From an uncultured Gammaproteobacteria bacterium (GTDB lineage Bacteria; Pseudomonadota; Gammaproteobacteria; Pseudomonadales; Azotimanducaceae), in contig CAJWQG010000012.1 in the NCBI GenBank assembly GCA_913045175.1, positions 1 to 64,000 of the forward strand: a stretch of DNA of 64,000 nucleotides, read 5' to 3'. Position 1 is the stretch's first letter, and each line of letters starts with the position of its first letter. Below are positions 53,730-63,244 of this stretch, in pieces. The notes beneath the pieces were generated by a model. That model saw only the letters and a list, made by a program, of their open reading frames with translations, searched no databases and had not been told where the DNA came from. Made by a program: the position numbers and the translations under genes.

Positions 53730-54750
53730 GTTCTGCAAGCAGTCCGACTGAGACTGCATACTTGTTCGCGCAGTTGTAACTCAGAATAGCTCTAAAATTA
53801 CCCCCAACCAGGTAAGCATCCGAATCTCCAGACTGTGGTTTTATTAACGCATAGAGCGCATTGTCTCTCGGTTCACCGGCCGGAACATCCACACCATACG
53901 ATTTCCATTCAGATAGCTTGAGTTTCTTAGAATGCTGGCGGAGAGCTCTGCACCCGGTAGTCATTGCAGACGGTTCCGGAAATACCGTTGGTGCGCTCGT
54001 ACTGAACCCCCAACCTGCACCACGTTGCCATCCATGGCGTTGCAGGTAATTGGCAATAGAGGCCCAAACATCCAACTTATTAGACCAGATATCTTTGCGG
54101 CCATCCTGGTCATAGTCCACTGCAAAGTTATTGAACGTGGATGGTAAAAATTGATTCTGTCCCATTGCACCAGCCCAACCGCCCACAAACGTCTCGCGGG
54201 TAACATGTTCCTCGTCAAGTATTCTGAGTGCTGCGTGCAGCTCACTAGTAAAAAAACGAGAACGACGTTGGTCATGGCCCAGGGTCGCAAGCGATCGGAT
54301 GACATCGTACTTCCCCTGATAGCGACCAAAGCTGGATTCCAGGCCCCAGAATGCGATCAGATACTCCGGATCCACCCCGTAGCGATCGGCAATCTCAGAC
54401 AAGACGCTGCGCTTGTCTTCATAATATCGCTGAGCCTGACTCACGCGCGCTTCACTCACGCGAGCTGTCAGATACTCTTCAAACGTCTGCACGAATTCAG
54501 GTTGTCGCCTATCAAATTTGATAACCCTGGGGTCGGGCGCCAATTCTGCAAATGCCACATCAACCGTTTTGGATCTTATTCCCTGCGCGACTGCATCACT
54601 CCGAACCTTTGCCAGATATGCCTCGAAACTTACCCGATCAATCTCTTGCCCCGCCTCTTCAGTTAATGCGTCTCCACAAGTAAATAAAGGGAACGCCAAC
54701 AACCCGAAAATCAAACCTCTGAATACCAACAATTTTTTCCTCACAACCAT
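53713..54750 (-). CDS. Lytic murein transglycosylase (MltB family)
   Basis: A 345-residue exported protein. It begins MVVRKKLLVFRGLIFGLLAFPLFTCGD, a signal with a possible lipobox (LFTC). The MltB-type catalytic region follows: DPEYLIAFWGLESSFGRYQGKYDVIRSLATLGHD, with the catalytic Glu in LESSFG, GGWAGAMGQNQFLPSTF and DGRKDIWSNKLDVWASIANYLQRHGW. It cleaves peptidoglycan glycan strands in the periplasm, forming anhydromuropeptides. The start at 54750 avoids overlap into the divergent RDD gene; the frame is open to 54795. Confidence 0.9.
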   Translation of the reverse strand: MVVRKKLLVFRGLIFGLLAFPLFTCGDALTEEAGQEIDRVSFEAYLAKVRSDAVAQGIRSKTVDVAFAELAPDPRVIKFDRRQPEFVQTFEEYLTARVSEARVSQAQRYYEDKRSVLSEIADRYGVDPEYLIAFWGLESSFGRYQGKYDVIRSLATLGHDQRRSRFFTSELHAALRILDEEHVTRETFVGGWAGAMGQNQFLPSTFNNFAVDYDQDGRKDIWSNKLDVWASIANYLQRHGWQRGAGWGFSTSAPTVFPEPSAMTTGCRALRQHSKKLKLSEWKSYGVDVPAGEPRDNALYALIKPQSGDSDAYLVGGNFRAILSYNCANKYAVSVGLLAELIVPS

Positions 54751-54797
54751 ACATCTAGTTTTTAGTAGAATAGCCACAGGTTCAATACGGTCCACCC

Positions 54798-55244
54798 ATG
54801 TCTGATCATTTCCCTAACGCCAGTCTTATCCGTCGATTCGCTGCCATGCTCTACGACAGTTTCCTGATCGTTGCCCTTTGGATGATTAGCACCACACTCA
54901 TCGTCGCTTTTCTTACGGAGGGTGATGAAGTCAATGGCGCACCTTATCAAATCTTCCTGTACGTGGAAGTTGCTGCCTTCTACATTTACTTCTGGCACTT
55001 CAAAGGTCAAACGCTTGGCATGCAAGTATGGAAGATTCGCGCGGTAACAGAACGAGATGAACTGTTAACGATCGACGAGTGTATCATCCGTTTTCTCTGC
55101 GCAACGCTTTCTGTTGTCTCTATGGGGCTCGGGTTTCTGTGGATCTTCTTTAACCAGGAACGACTCGCCTGGCACGACCTCGCCTCCAGAACTCGCGTCG
55201 TATACCTTGGCAAGAACCCCTATCGCTCGGAAGAACAGCCGTAA
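54798..55244 (+). CDS. RDD family membrane protein
   Basis: A 148-residue protein with the RDD pattern: an N-terminal Arg/Asp pair in SLIRRFAAMLYDSFLI, three helices (about 20-42, 55-72, 105-125) and the final ERLAWHDLASRTRVVY with the last conserved Asp. Length and layout are typical. The role of the family is not settled; some members are sodium/proton antiporters. It is divergent from the MltB gene, and a tandem repeat array starts at its stop codon. Confidence 0.85.
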   Translation: MSDHFPNASLIRRFAAMLYDSFLIVALWMISTTLIVAFLTEGDEVNGAPYQIFLYVEVAAFYIYFWHFKGQTLGMQVWKIRAVTERDELLTIDECIIRFLCATLSVVSMGLGFLWIFFNQERLAWHDLASRTRVVYLGKNPYRSEEQP

Positions 55245-55332
55245 AGAGCCCTCAGCGTTACCTAGTTAAGAGCCCTCAGCGTTACCGAGTTAAGAGCCTC
55301 AGCGTTACTGAGTTAAGCGCCCTCAGTGACTT
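55242..55332. repeat. Tandem array of a 24-bp unit, about four copies
   Basis: Copies of TAAGAGCCCTCAGCGTTACC plus GAGT lie head to tail at 55242..55266, 55267..55290, 55291..55313 and 55314..55332, with decreasing match; a further fragment (AAGCCCTCAGCGAGCTC) lies at the lptG stop. It begins at the RDD stop codon, which is part of the first unit, and fills the gap to lptG. Confidence 0.75.
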
Positions 55333-55335
55333 TAT

Positions 55336-55354
55336 AAAAAGCCCTCAGCGAGCT
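55336..55354 (-). terminator. Short terminator built into the lptG stop codon
   Basis: On the minus strand, AGCTC-GCTGA-GGGCT forms a 5-bp stem (one G-U) followed by TTTT. The stop TGA of lptG lies in the loop. The stem is short, so termination may be partial. Confidence 0.45.
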
Positions 55355-56421
55355 CTTTTAAATAAGTAGATCCCAACCGCAAAGCAAACCGTAATAGGCG
55401 CCAGCGTCGCAATGATTGGGGAAAACCCGAATACCAGGCTCGCCGGTGAAAGTAGATTCTGGAAGAATCGAAACGCAAAACCAATGATCACCCCCATCAC
55501 CACCCGCGTTCCCATCGCGGACTCCCGCAGCGGACCAAAAATAAATGATATCCCTACCAGCACCAAGCCAACCGTGGCCAATGGTTGGAATACTTTACCC
55601 CAGAAACCTAGCTCGAATTTGCTGCTATTCAGACCTTGAGTTCGCATATATTCTATCTTGGTATCAAGCTCCCTAATTGACATTTTATCTGGCTGTACAA
55701 CAATCTCGGCACTAATGAGATTGGGAGTTAACGATGTATGCCACTCGAAACTGGTCAGTTCCTCCACGTTCACTTTACGCCCGCCCAGTTCCGTGAGGGT
55801 AACCTTCTCTAACAGCCAGTAATTCTTATCTTCACCAATATCGTGATAGATCCCTCTTTCCGCATAAAGAGACCGAGTCATTTCTTTCTCATCAAAATAA
55901 TAGAGGGTGACGCCCTGAAGCACACCACTTTGACCGACGATGTCAAAATGCATGTAAACGTTGTTCTCCCGATACCAGAAGCCACCTTTTGGTGTGATGC
56001 CAACCAGATCTGTCTTTGCCTGCACCCGATCAACCCGCGCCATTCTTTCGGAATCAGGCAACAGGGTTTCTCCGACGAGCATGCCGAGAAACGCAAGGAT
56101 AAGCGCTGGTTTTAGCGCACTCCAGGCTATGGACCAGGTTGATATGCCCGCGGCTCGAATAACCACCAGTTCACTACTATTCGCCAGCAAACCAAGTCCC
56201 GCCAGGCAACCGATCAACGCGGAGTAAGGTATCACCTCATAAAACATCCTTGGCATACTGTAGAGGACAAAACGAAATACATGAAAAATCGTGTAGTCGT
56301 TCACGACATCCTTCATCTGCTCAAGGAAGGTAAGAATTATCAGTAAGCCTAAAAGTCCAGCGACTGCCAACGCCATAGTCATGGCGACCGTACTGAAGAT
56401 ATAGCTATCCAGTCGATTCAT
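55345..56421 (-). CDS. lptG: LPS export ABC transporter permease LptG
   Basis: A 358-residue inner-membrane protein of the YjgP/YjgQ family. N-terminal helices begin MNRLDSYIFSTVAMTMALAVAGLLGLLIILTFLEQM; a periplasmic beta-jellyroll follows at about 130-250 (FWYRENNVYMHFDIVG), then C-terminal helices (GISFIFGPLRESAMGTRVVMGVIIGFAFRFFQNLLSP). Together with LptF and the LptB ATPase it extracts LPS from the inner membrane. It overlaps lptF by 17 bases, in the standard gammaproteobacterial order lptF-lptG. Confidence 0.94.
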   Translation of the reverse strand: MNRLDSYIFSTVAMTMALAVAGLLGLLIILTFLEQMKDVVNDYTIFHVFRFVLYSMPRMFYEVIPYSALIGCLAGLGLLANSSELVVIRAAGISTWSIAWSALKPALILAFLGMLVGETLLPDSERMARVDRVQAKTDLVGITPKGGFWYRENNVYMHFDIVGQSGVLQGVTLYYFDEKEMTRSLYAERGIYHDIGEDKNYWLLEKVTLTELGGRKVNVEELTSFEWHTSLTPNLISAEIVVQPDKMSIRELDTKIEYMRTQGLNSSKFELGFWGKVFQPLATVGLVLVGISFIFGPLRESAMGTRVVMGVIIGFAFRFFQNLLSPASLVFGFSPIIATLAPITVCFAVGIYLFKRAR

Positions 56422-57514
56422 GTTTAATCATCCGCCGAAATCGATTAAGCAACGCAGGCGTCTTAAAAATCGTCACTGCAACAAACAAAAATATACCGTG
56501 AATCCACCACAGACCTATACTCAAGGGAATATTCTCGCGCTCAATCCCCGTCTTTGCAGCAGCGAGTGACCCGACATACAAAAAACAAAGAAACATTCCT
56601 GGCATCAATTTACTTAACCTTCCCTGGCGCGGATTGACCCGACTTAACGGCACCGCAATCAGCGCCATGATCGGAATCATCACCACCATAGCAATACGCC
56701 AGTGCAACTCCGACATGTTACGAGGATCGTCAGACTCTAGTAGCTTGGCTGTGGGTATACCTGCGAGACGCTCAATTCGTTGCCGCGCCTGCTCCTGTTC
56801 AATCATTTGACCATATTCCCGATAGTTAATGACTCGAAAACCAGGAGATCCAGGCTTACCCGTATATCGAGTTCCATCTGTCAGTACAAGAAAACGATTT
56901 CCAAACTCGTCAACCTGGGTCTCCCCTGATTGCGCGACCATAGTGGTAACCTCTTGAAGCCCAATTATTTCTGCGCCCTCATATTCGCTCATGAATACTT
57001 TCGCGAGATTACCTTCACCACTCAACTCCTCTGCATAGGTCACACGCTTACCTGACCGAACCGTTTGAAATCGACCGGGTGCCAGCGTATCGAACTCCGT
57101 CATATTTCTCTGGCCAGCCATCAAGAGTTCAGTACGGAGCTCACCCTCCGGTTTTAGCCAAAGCGAAATGATCGCCGTAACTACCATCACGAACAGAGCA
57201 AGCAATAGCGTTATGAAGACCAGCCGGCCGGGGCCAATACCACAAGATTCCATCACGATCATCTCGCTATCGACGTACATGCGGCCATACACCAACATCA
57301 ATGATAAAAAGAAACTCACCGGGACAATAAGCTCGAGGAAACCAGGTAATCGGTATCCCATCAGCAAGAACAGCACATCACTAGACAAGGTACCACCCGC
57401 AGCCTGGTTGAGATAACCGCTAAAGCGCCAACCCATAGAGATCACGAGCACAATGAACGCTACGGCAACCATCGTGAACAGAACGTCCTTGGCGAAATAC
57501 TTATATAGCGTCAC
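56405..57514 (-). CDS. lptF: LPS export ABC transporter permease LptF
   Basis: A 369-residue partner of LptG with the same layout: helices in the first 110 residues (with FLELIVPVSFFLSLMLVYGRMYVDSEMIVMESCGIGPGRL, the coupling helix), a periplasmic jellyroll at about 125-265 (FQTVRSGKRVTYAEEL, DEFGNRFLVLTDGTRYTG) and C-terminal helices with PLSRVNPRQGRLSKLMPGM. It is divergent from pepA with 77 bases between, as in many gammaproteobacteria. Confidence 0.94.
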   Translation of the reverse strand: MTLYKYFAKDVLFTMVAVAFIVLVISMGWRFSGYLNQAAGGTLSSDVLFLLMGYRLPGFLELIVPVSFFLSLMLVYGRMYVDSEMIVMESCGIGPGRLVFITLLLALFVMVVTAIISLWLKPEGELRTELLMAGQRNMTEFDTLAPGRFQTVRSGKRVTYAEELSGEGNLAKVFMSEYEGAEIIGLQEVTTMVAQSGETQVDEFGNRFLVLTDGTRYTGKPGSPGFRVINYREYGQMIEQEQARQRIERLAGIPTAKLLESDDPRNMSELHWRIAMVVMIPIMALIAVPLSRVNPRQGRLSKLMPGMFLCFLYVGSLAAAKTGIERENIPLSIGLWWIHGIFLFVAVTIFKTPALLNRFRRMIKHESTG

Positions 57515-57591
57515 TCAACCTCCATCACGTGCCAGACGCCTAGTAAACCGCTATATTACCCTTTCATCAGCTGTCTTGTTGGAGTAGCTAT

Positions 57592-59079
57592 ATGGAGTAC
57601 GCCACCCGTTCCGGAAATCTGGCTAAAAGCAGAGCGCAATGTATTGTCGTTCCCATCTACGCACCGCTCGAAATGTCGGAGTCCGCCAAGGCTCTCAATC
57701 AGGCGAGTGGTGGTCAGATCAACAAGATTCTCAAACGAGGTGACCTTAAGCCAAAAGCAGGTCAGACGTTATTGCTACACGACGTGGCAAATATCAACGC
57801 CCAGCGCGTGATTCTGGTCAACCTGGGACCCAGAGAAGATCTGGACAGCGTGAAATACATTACGGCCGTACGACAACTTATCGGCGCTATTAAATCGCTT
57901 GCGGTAAAGAATGTTCTCATATGCTTTACAGACGTCACGTGCAAAGACCGGACAATCGATTGGAATATCGAGCGCCTGATCGAACACTTCGAAGCTGGAA
58001 CCTATCAGTATCAAGACATGAAGGGTAAACCAGACACCACCTCGCAAACGTTGGAGCAGGTAGATTTTTACACTGACAGGGTTTCAGGTGAATCTGTTGA
58101 GACGGGCATTCGACGAGGGACCTCGCTGGCAAGCGGCATGCATTTCGCGAAGGATATCGCCAATACACCAGGTAACGTCTGTACACCGACCTATCTTGCG
58201 GAAAAGGCGACGAAACTGTGCAAAGGCAATAAAGCACTTTCAGTCTCCATTCTGGAAGAAGAAGACATGCAGAAGATGGGTATGGGTGCCTTCCTATCGG
58301 TTTGCCAGGGCAGTGAACAACCGGGCAAGTTGATCACTATTCACTATCAAGGCACAGATGAGTCTTCCCGACCTCACGTTCTCATTGGCAAGGGAATAAC
58401 CTTTGACACCGGCGGGATCAGCTTAAAATCCCCACCAGCGATGCACGAAATGATCTACGACATGTGTGGTGCAGCGAGTGTTTTGGGCACCATGAGCACA
58501 ATTGCAGATCAGAAATTACCTATCAACGTCATCGGTGTGCTTGCGGCAGCAGAAAACATGCCTTCCGGAAAAGCGACCCGCCCAGGGGACATCGTCAAAA
58601 CCATGTCAGGTCAAACGGTAGAAATTCTTAACACTGACGCAGAAGGCCGACTGGTGCTGTGTGATGCGCTAACCTATATAGGGCAGTTCAAACCAGCAAG
58701 CGTTATCGATATCGCGACACTTACGGGTGCAATCGTCACAGCTTTGGGATCTGTCGCCACAGGACTATTTTCAAACGATGATGATCTTGCTCGCCAAATT
58801 TCAGATGCCGGTGAACATGTTCTCGACCGGGCCTGGCGCCTTCCAATCTGGGAGGAATATCAACCAAAACTAGCAAGTGCGTTCGCTGACATGGCAAATG
58901 TTGGCGGCAGAGAAGCAGGCAGTATTACCGCCGCCTGCTACCTGGCGCGATTCGCAAAAACATATCGCTGGGCGCATTTGGATATAGCGGGGACCGCCTA
59001 CCAGGGTTCGGGCCCCAACAAGGGATATACGGGCCGACCAATCGCATTGTTGTCACAATACCTATATGACCAGATATGA
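57592..59079 (+). CDS. pepA: Leucyl aminopeptidase (M17)
   Basis: A 495-residue cytosolic di-metal peptidase. The catalytic C-terminal domain carries the full metal and substrate motifs: GKGITFDTGGISLKSP, AAENMPSGKATRPGD, NTDAEGRLVL, the M17 signature, and IATLTGAIVTALG. The N-terminal domain (about 1-165) is the DNA-binding/macro-like fold of PepA. GGAG stands seven bases before the ATG. It releases N-terminal amino acids; E. coli PepA also binds DNA in plasmid resolution and car regulation. It overlaps holC by 4 bases. Confidence 0.95.
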   Translation: MEYATRSGNLAKSRAQCIVVPIYAPLEMSESAKALNQASGGQINKILKRGDLKPKAGQTLLLHDVANINAQRVILVNLGPREDLDSVKYITAVRQLIGAIKSLAVKNVLICFTDVTCKDRTIDWNIERLIEHFEAGTYQYQDMKGKPDTTSQTLEQVDFYTDRVSGESVETGIRRGTSLASGMHFAKDIANTPGNVCTPTYLAEKATKLCKGNKALSVSILEEEDMQKMGMGAFLSVCQGSEQPGKLITIHYQGTDESSRPHVLIGKGITFDTGGISLKSPPAMHEMIYDMCGAASVLGTMSTIADQKLPINVIGVLAAAENMPSGKATRPGDIVKTMSGQTVEILNTDAEGRLVLCDALTYIGQFKPASVIDIATLTGAIVTALGSVATGLFSNDDDLARQISDAGEHVLDRAWRLPIWEEYQPKLASAFADMANVGGREAGSITAACYLARFAKTYRWAHLDIAGTAYQGSGPNKGYTGRPIALLSQYLYDQI

Positions 59080-59498
59080 CCCGAATCGATTTCTATCAGA
59101 TTAGCGACAACGAAACTGCATTGGAGTTCGCTTGCCGCCTGATTGACATGATTTATCGCCGAGGCCATCAAATACATGTCCACACCGGGCACCAGGGCGC
59201 CGCCGAGGAACTGGACAAATTGCTCTGGTCATGGGGAGATGAAAGGTTTATTCCCCATGAACTTTACGAAGATACGGGCAAGGCAAAGATCAAAATTAGT
59301 ACAAGTGCAGAACCTGAAGATCACCAGGACGTCCTGATTAACCTATCTGGCAAAGTACCTGATTTCTTTTCTCGCTTCGAACGAGTTGCAGAGGTCGTGC
59401 CAGTCGACCAAAATAGTCGCGATAACGCCAGAGAAAATTATCGTTTCTACAAAGATCGTGGCTATCAACTGGAATACCATCAAATAACGGCTAAGTAG
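59076..59498 (+). CDS. holC: DNA polymerase III chi subunit
   Basis: A 140-residue protein of normal HolC length: RIDFYQISDNETALEFACRLIDMIYRRGHQIHVHT at the start, LDKLLWSWGDERFIPHEL in the middle, and LINLSGKVPDFFSRFERVAEVV then YRFYKDRGYQLEYHQI at the end. Chi joins the clamp loader to SSB at the replication fork. It sits between pepA and valS, its usual place. Confidence 0.93.
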   Translation: MTRIDFYQISDNETALEFACRLIDMIYRRGHQIHVHTGHQGAAEELDKLLWSWGDERFIPHELYEDTGKAKIKISTSAEPEDHQDVLINLSGKVPDFFSRFERVAEVVPVDQNSRDNARENYRFYKDRGYQLEYHQITAK

Positions 59499-59499
59499 T

Positions 59500-59811
59500 A
59501 TGGATGAAAAAGACAAACAGGATCCTTCCCAAATCCATGATGTGGTCTTCGATCCGGATTTGCCTCTAAAGCCACCACGGGAATTACCGCTCGAGAACCC
59601 GGATCACGGCCCAGACTACGATCCGGATACTATCGACTTGTTCGACCCGGTTGCGAGCGCCGAAGAAGCCTTACGACTTGGTGCGGAACAGGTAATCAAT
59701 GACCTTGTCCATGAATTTTCTGAAGAAATCACCCAGCGACTACGAGCAGAACTGACAGATCAGCTCAAGTCCATTCTCGACGACTTAAATCATCCCACCG
59801 ACAAGAGCTAG
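59500..59811 (+). CDS. Acidic hypothetical protein between holC and valS
   Basis: A 103-residue acidic protein. The N-terminal half is Pro/Asp-rich and probably disordered (VFDPDLPLKPPRELPLENPDHGPDYDPDT); the C-terminal half is one or two helices (AEEALRLGAEQVINDLVHEFSEEITQRLRAELTDQLKSILDDL). It starts one base after the holC stop and ends 53 bases before valS, so it is part of the same transcript. I do not know its function; a chi-linked or replication role would be only a guess from position. Confidence 0.7.
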   Translation: MDEKDKQDPSQIHDVVFDPDLPLKPPRELPLENPDHGPDYDPDTIDLFDPVASAEEALRLGAEQVINDLVHEFSEEITQRLRAELTDQLKSILDDLNHPTDKS

Positions 59812-59864
59812 CAGCCAGATAGCGTTTAGGTATAATCGCGCCTTTGTTGCTATCTCCATAAATC

Positions 59865-62624
59865 ATGGACAAGTATCAACCACAGGATTTTGAAGGCACC
59901 TGGTACGAGCGGTGGGAGGAGAACAATTACTTCGCTCCCAGCGGAAACGGGAATCCGTTTTCCATTGCGATTCCGCCACCGAATGTTACCGGCACGCTGC
60001 ACATGGGACACGCCTTCCAGCATAGTCTAGTCGATTCGTTGATCCGATTTCGTCGAATGAAAGGCGATAACACCCTCTGGCAAATGGGCACCGACCACGC
60101 AGGGATCGCTACGCAACTAATCGTTACCGAACAGTTAGCAGCTGAAGGAATTAAACCTAGTGACCTCGGTCGCGAAGAGTTTCTAAAAAGAGTCTGGCAG
60201 TGGAAGGAACACTCCGGTGGCACCATATCGAAACAATTGCGACGACTCGGTGCATCATTACATTGGGAGACCGAGCGCTTCACCCTGGACGATGGACTCT
60301 CCCGCGCAGTCCTTGAAGTATTCGTCAGGCTGCACGAAGAAGGACTGGTCTACCGGGGCAAGCGGTTAGTCAACTGGGACCCGGTGTTAAAAACCTCCAT
60401 TTCGGACCTGGAAGTCGAGTCTGAGGAAGAACAAGGCCACATGTGGCACCTTAGATACCCGATCGCCGGGGAATCGAATCAATTTCTGGTCGTTGCTACC
60501 ACAAGACCAGAGACCATGCTGGGTGATACCGCTGTCGCGGTCCATCCAGACGATGAACGATACAAATCACTGGTCGGAAAAGAAGTTTTACTCCCTCTGG
60601 CAGACCGCCCAATAACTATCATCGCCGATCACTACGTTGATCGGGAGTTCGGTAGTGGCTGCGTAAAAATTACGCCGGCTCATGACTTCAACGATTACGA
60701 CATGGGAAAGCGACACGACCTCCCATTAATCAACATCTTTAACGATGACGCGTCTGTCAATGAAAACGCGCCAGCGAAATACCAGAAAATGGATCGCTAC
60801 GAAGCTCGAGATGCGGTAATTGAGGACCTTCAGCAGTTGGGTCTCATCGAAAAGATTGAAGACCATACACTTGCAGTGCCGCGAGGCGAAAAGTCAGGTG
60901 TCGTCGTTGAACCGTATCTGAGCGATCAGTGGTTCGTAAAAGCAGGCCCCCTCGCCGAGCCTGCGATCAAAGCAGTTGAAGATGGTGAGATCGAATTTAT
61001 TCCAAAAAATTACGAAAATACTTTCTTCGTCTGGATGAGAAACATTCAGGACTGGTGCATCTCTCGACAGCAATGGTGGGGACACAGAATCCCAGCGTGG
61101 TATGACGAGTCCGGTAACGTATATGTGGCTCGAAATGAAGCAGAGGCAAGAGAAAAGCACAAGCTTGGAAACGATACTGTGCTGACACAGGACGAGGATG
61201 TACTTGATACCTGGTTTTCTTCGGCACTGTGGACGTTCTCAACATTGGGCTGGCCTGACAAGACTCCCGATCTCGAAACATTTCACTCCACAGACGTTAT
61301 GGTCACTGGACACGACATCATTACGTTCTGGGTTTCACGAATGATTATGATGACGCTCAAGTTCGTCGGCGAGGTACCATTCAAAAAAGTCTATGTGACA
61401 GGCATGGTGACCGATGCCGACGGGCAAAAACAGTCAAAATCAAAAGGCAACGGTCTGGATCCTCTGGACATCATGGACGGGATATCTCTCGACGATCTCG
61501 TCGCCAAGCGAACTGAGAGCCTGCTTCAGCCCCGAATGGCAGAACGTATTGAGAAAAATACGCGCAAGGAGTTTCCCGACGGGATCAGAGCCTATGGTAC
61601 GGACGCACTAAGGTTTACCTTCTACTCTATCGCGACGCGATCGCGCACGATTCGATTCGACATGAATCGAGTTGAAGGGTATCGGAATTTTTGTAACAAG
61701 CTATGGAATGCGGCCAATTACGTCTTTATGAAGACAGAGGATCACGACGTTTCAAACAAGAACGTCGCACCGGATGTCATCGATCGATGGATAGTGGCTG
61801 AATTGAATCACACCGTAGATGTCGTCTCCCGGGCGATGGAAACCTTCAGATTCGACATCGCTGCCAAAGCGATTTACGAATTCATCTGGGACGAGTTTTG
61901 CGACTGGTACGTTGAGCTCACCAAACCAATACTCAACGCAGAAGAAATTAATGATCAGGTCGTCAACGCGAAACGTTTTACCCTGCTCAGCACCCTTGAG
62001 CAAACATTACGCCTGGCTCACCCCTTCCTGCCATTCATGACCGAAGAAATATGGCAGCAGATCCCTGAGGGTATTCGTGGTCCGGGAGAAACCATCATGC
62101 AACAAAACTACCCTTTATCGGATGCGTCATTAATCGACTCAACAGCAAGCAAAGATGTCGCGTGGATAAAAGATGTGGTTACCGGAACTCGAAACATCCG
62201 TGGCGAAATGGATATCTCCCAGGGTAAACCAATACCAATCATCTTTTTTAACGGCAGCGACGAAGATAAAGCTCGGTTAGAAGAGCACCAAACATTATTG
62301 GAATTTCTGATTCGACCAAAGAGCATCGAGTCGCGGGTCGCAGGAGATGACAAGCCCCCTTCAGCGACCCACCTGGTCGGCGAAATGGAATTGCTGGTTC
62401 CGCTGAGTGACTTGATCAACAAGGAAGCAGAAATTGCCAGGCTGGATAAGGAAATAGAGCGCAAGGAGAAGGAGAAAACTCGCGCGGAAAGTAAGCTGGG
62501 CAATTCAAACTTTGTCGACAAAGCACCGGACAATGTAGTGCAAAAAGAACGCGACAAATTAGCAGACATTGATTCCGCGCTTGAGAAGCTCAAAAAACAG
62601 AAAGCGGAAATCTCTGGACTGTAA
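59865..62624 (+). CDS. valS: Valyl-tRNA synthetase
   Basis: A 919-residue class I synthetase. The HIGH motif is HMGH in [17 protein letters not shown]; the KMSKS motif reads KQSKS in [19 protein letters not shown]. The editing domain lies at about 195-330 ([19 protein letters not shown]). [15 protein letters not shown] is the conserved catalytic helix. The end is the Val-type coiled-coil arm ([35 protein letters not shown]). It charges tRNA-Val and removes mischarged Thr. The length is normal; it is the last gene of the pepA-holC-valS group. Confidence 0.96.
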   Translation: MDKYQPQDFEGTWYERWEENNYFAPSGNGNPFSIAIPPPNVTGTLHMGHAFQHSLVDSLIRFRRMKGDNTLWQMGTDHAGIATQLIVTEQLAAEGIKPSDLGREEFLKRVWQWKEHSGGTISKQLRRLGASLHWETERFTLDDGLSRAVLEVFVRLHEEGLVYRGKRLVNWDPVLKTSISDLEVESEEEQGHMWHLRYPIAGESNQFLVVATTRPETMLGDTAVAVHPDDERYKSLVGKEVLLPLADRPITIIADHYVDREFGSGCVKITPAHDFNDYDMGKRHDLPLINIFNDDASVNENAPAKYQKMDRYEARDAVIEDLQQLGLIEKIEDHTLAVPRGEKSGVVVEPYLSDQWFVKAGPLAEPAIKAVEDGEIEFIPKNYENTFFVWMRNIQDWCISRQQWWGHRIPAWYDESGNVYVARNEAEAREKHKLGNDTVLTQDEDVLDTWFSSALWTFSTLGWPDKTPDLETFHSTDVMVTGHDIITFWVSRMIMMTLKFVGEVPFKKVYVTGMVTDADGQKQSKSKGNGLDPLDIMDGISLDDLVAKRTESLLQPRMAERIEKNTRKEFPDGIRAYGTDALRFTFYSIATRSRTIRFDMNRVEGYRNFCNKLWNAANYVFMKTEDHDVSNKNVAPDVIDRWIVAELNHTVDVVSRAMETFRFDIAAKAIYEFIWDEFCDWYVELTKPILNAEEINDQVVNAKRFTLLSTLEQTLRLAHPFLPFMTEEIWQQIPEGIRGPGETIMQQNYPLSDASLIDSTASKDVAWIKDVVTGTRNIRGEMDISQGKPIPIIFFNGSDEDKARLEEHQTLLEFLIRPKSIESRVAGDDKPPSATHLVGEMELLVPLSDLINKEAEIARLDKEIERKEKEKTRAESKLGNSNFVDKAPDNVVQKERDKLADIDSALEKLKKQKAEISGL

Positions 62625-62680
62625 ACTAAAAAGTAATGTCAAGATTGGACAGCATTACAACATTATGTCTTAATGCGGTC

Positions 62681-62695
62681 TCGGCATAATGCCGA
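62681..62695. promoter_or_regulatory. Palindrome in the leader of the cold-shock gene
   Basis: TCGGCAT-A-ATGCCGA is a 7-1-7 inverted repeat ending 29 bases before the cold-shock start. A second repeat, GTAATG (62633) and CATTAC (62653), lies further up. They could fold the mRNA leader or be operator sites; no clear terminator for valS is seen. Confidence 0.4.
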
Positions 62696-62724
62696 ATGGT
62701 GGATAATAAGAAGAGGTATTGGTT

Positions 62725-62934
62725 ATGTCTGAGAGACAGCCAGGGACCGTCAAATGGTTCAATGATGCCAAAGGATTCGGGTTTATCGAGCGAGAGGGGG
62801 GAGAAGATGTCTTTGTTCACTTCCGTTCAATACGCGGCGAAGGTTACCGTACCCTGAAGCAGGGAGCACATGTCGAATTTGCGCTATCCGAAACTGAAAA
62901 AGGCTTTCAGGCTGAGGACGTTGTAGAAGTTTAG
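62725..62934 (+). CDS. Cold-shock domain protein (CspA family)
   Basis: A 69-residue single OB-fold protein: [18 protein letters not shown] carries RNP1 (KGFGFI) and DVFVHFRSI carries RNP2. [20 protein letters not shown] completes the barrel. It binds single-stranded RNA and DNA as an RNA chaperone. The ATG at 62725 has AGAGG eight bases upstream; a TTG two codons earlier is less likely. It is downstream of valS by 100 bases and probably has its own leader. Confidence 0.93.
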   Translation: MSERQPGTVKWFNDAKGFGFIEREGGEDVFVHFRSIRGEGYRTLKQGAHVEFALSETEKGFQAEDVVEV

Positions 62935-63019
62935 CGTTACAACGTTCAGTTAGGCCGTTTCAGATTTAGATCCAGGAAAAAGTCCTGAGCAACACCGGGT
63001 GGGGGTTCGGTGCTGGCGT

Positions 63020-63036
63020 AGTGTGTCTGCCACACT
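63020..63036. terminator. Hairpin between the cold-shock gene and slyX
   Basis: AGTGTG-TCTGC-CACACT is an exact 6-bp stem in the gap between convergent genes. No strong U-run follows on either strand, so terminator activity is uncertain. Confidence 0.35.
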
Positions 63037-63046
63037 CACTTTACCA

Positions 63047-63244
63047 TTAGTAATGGGGTGGAGGAGGTTCTGGACCGTCTGGTGATTCCCGCTGAAGTAC
63101 TTTTAGCTGCCCCAACATTAACTCCAACTGGCGCTGCATAGACAACAGCTGCTGTTGCTGGCTGGCCAGCGCCTCATCAAGCTTACTCAACAGGTCTTCC
63201 TGGAATGTGACTCGCGTCTCCAGTTCCTGTAATCGTGTCTCCAT
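63047..63244 (-). CDS. slyX: SlyX-like coiled-coil protein
   Basis: A 65-residue protein of the SlyX family: a long amphipathic coiled coil (RLQELETRVTFQEDLLSKLDEALASQQQQLLSMQRQLELMLGQL) and the typical proline tail ending PPPPHY. The function is unknown. The ATG overlaps the hisF stop (TGATG), so it is translated with hisF; a TTG one codon earlier is not needed. Confidence 0.9.
   Translation of the reverse strand: METRLQELETRVTFQEDLLSKLDEALASQQQQLLSMQRQLELMLGQLKVLQRESPDGPEPPPPHY

Noticed and set aside
55242-55332. Tandem repeats as a CRISPR array
   Set aside because: Units are directly adjacent with no spacers, and no cas gene is present.
61426-61440. ValS with a defective KMSKS motif (KQSKS)
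   Set aside because: The second position of the motif is naturally variable; the key lysines and serines are kept and the rest of the enzyme is intact.
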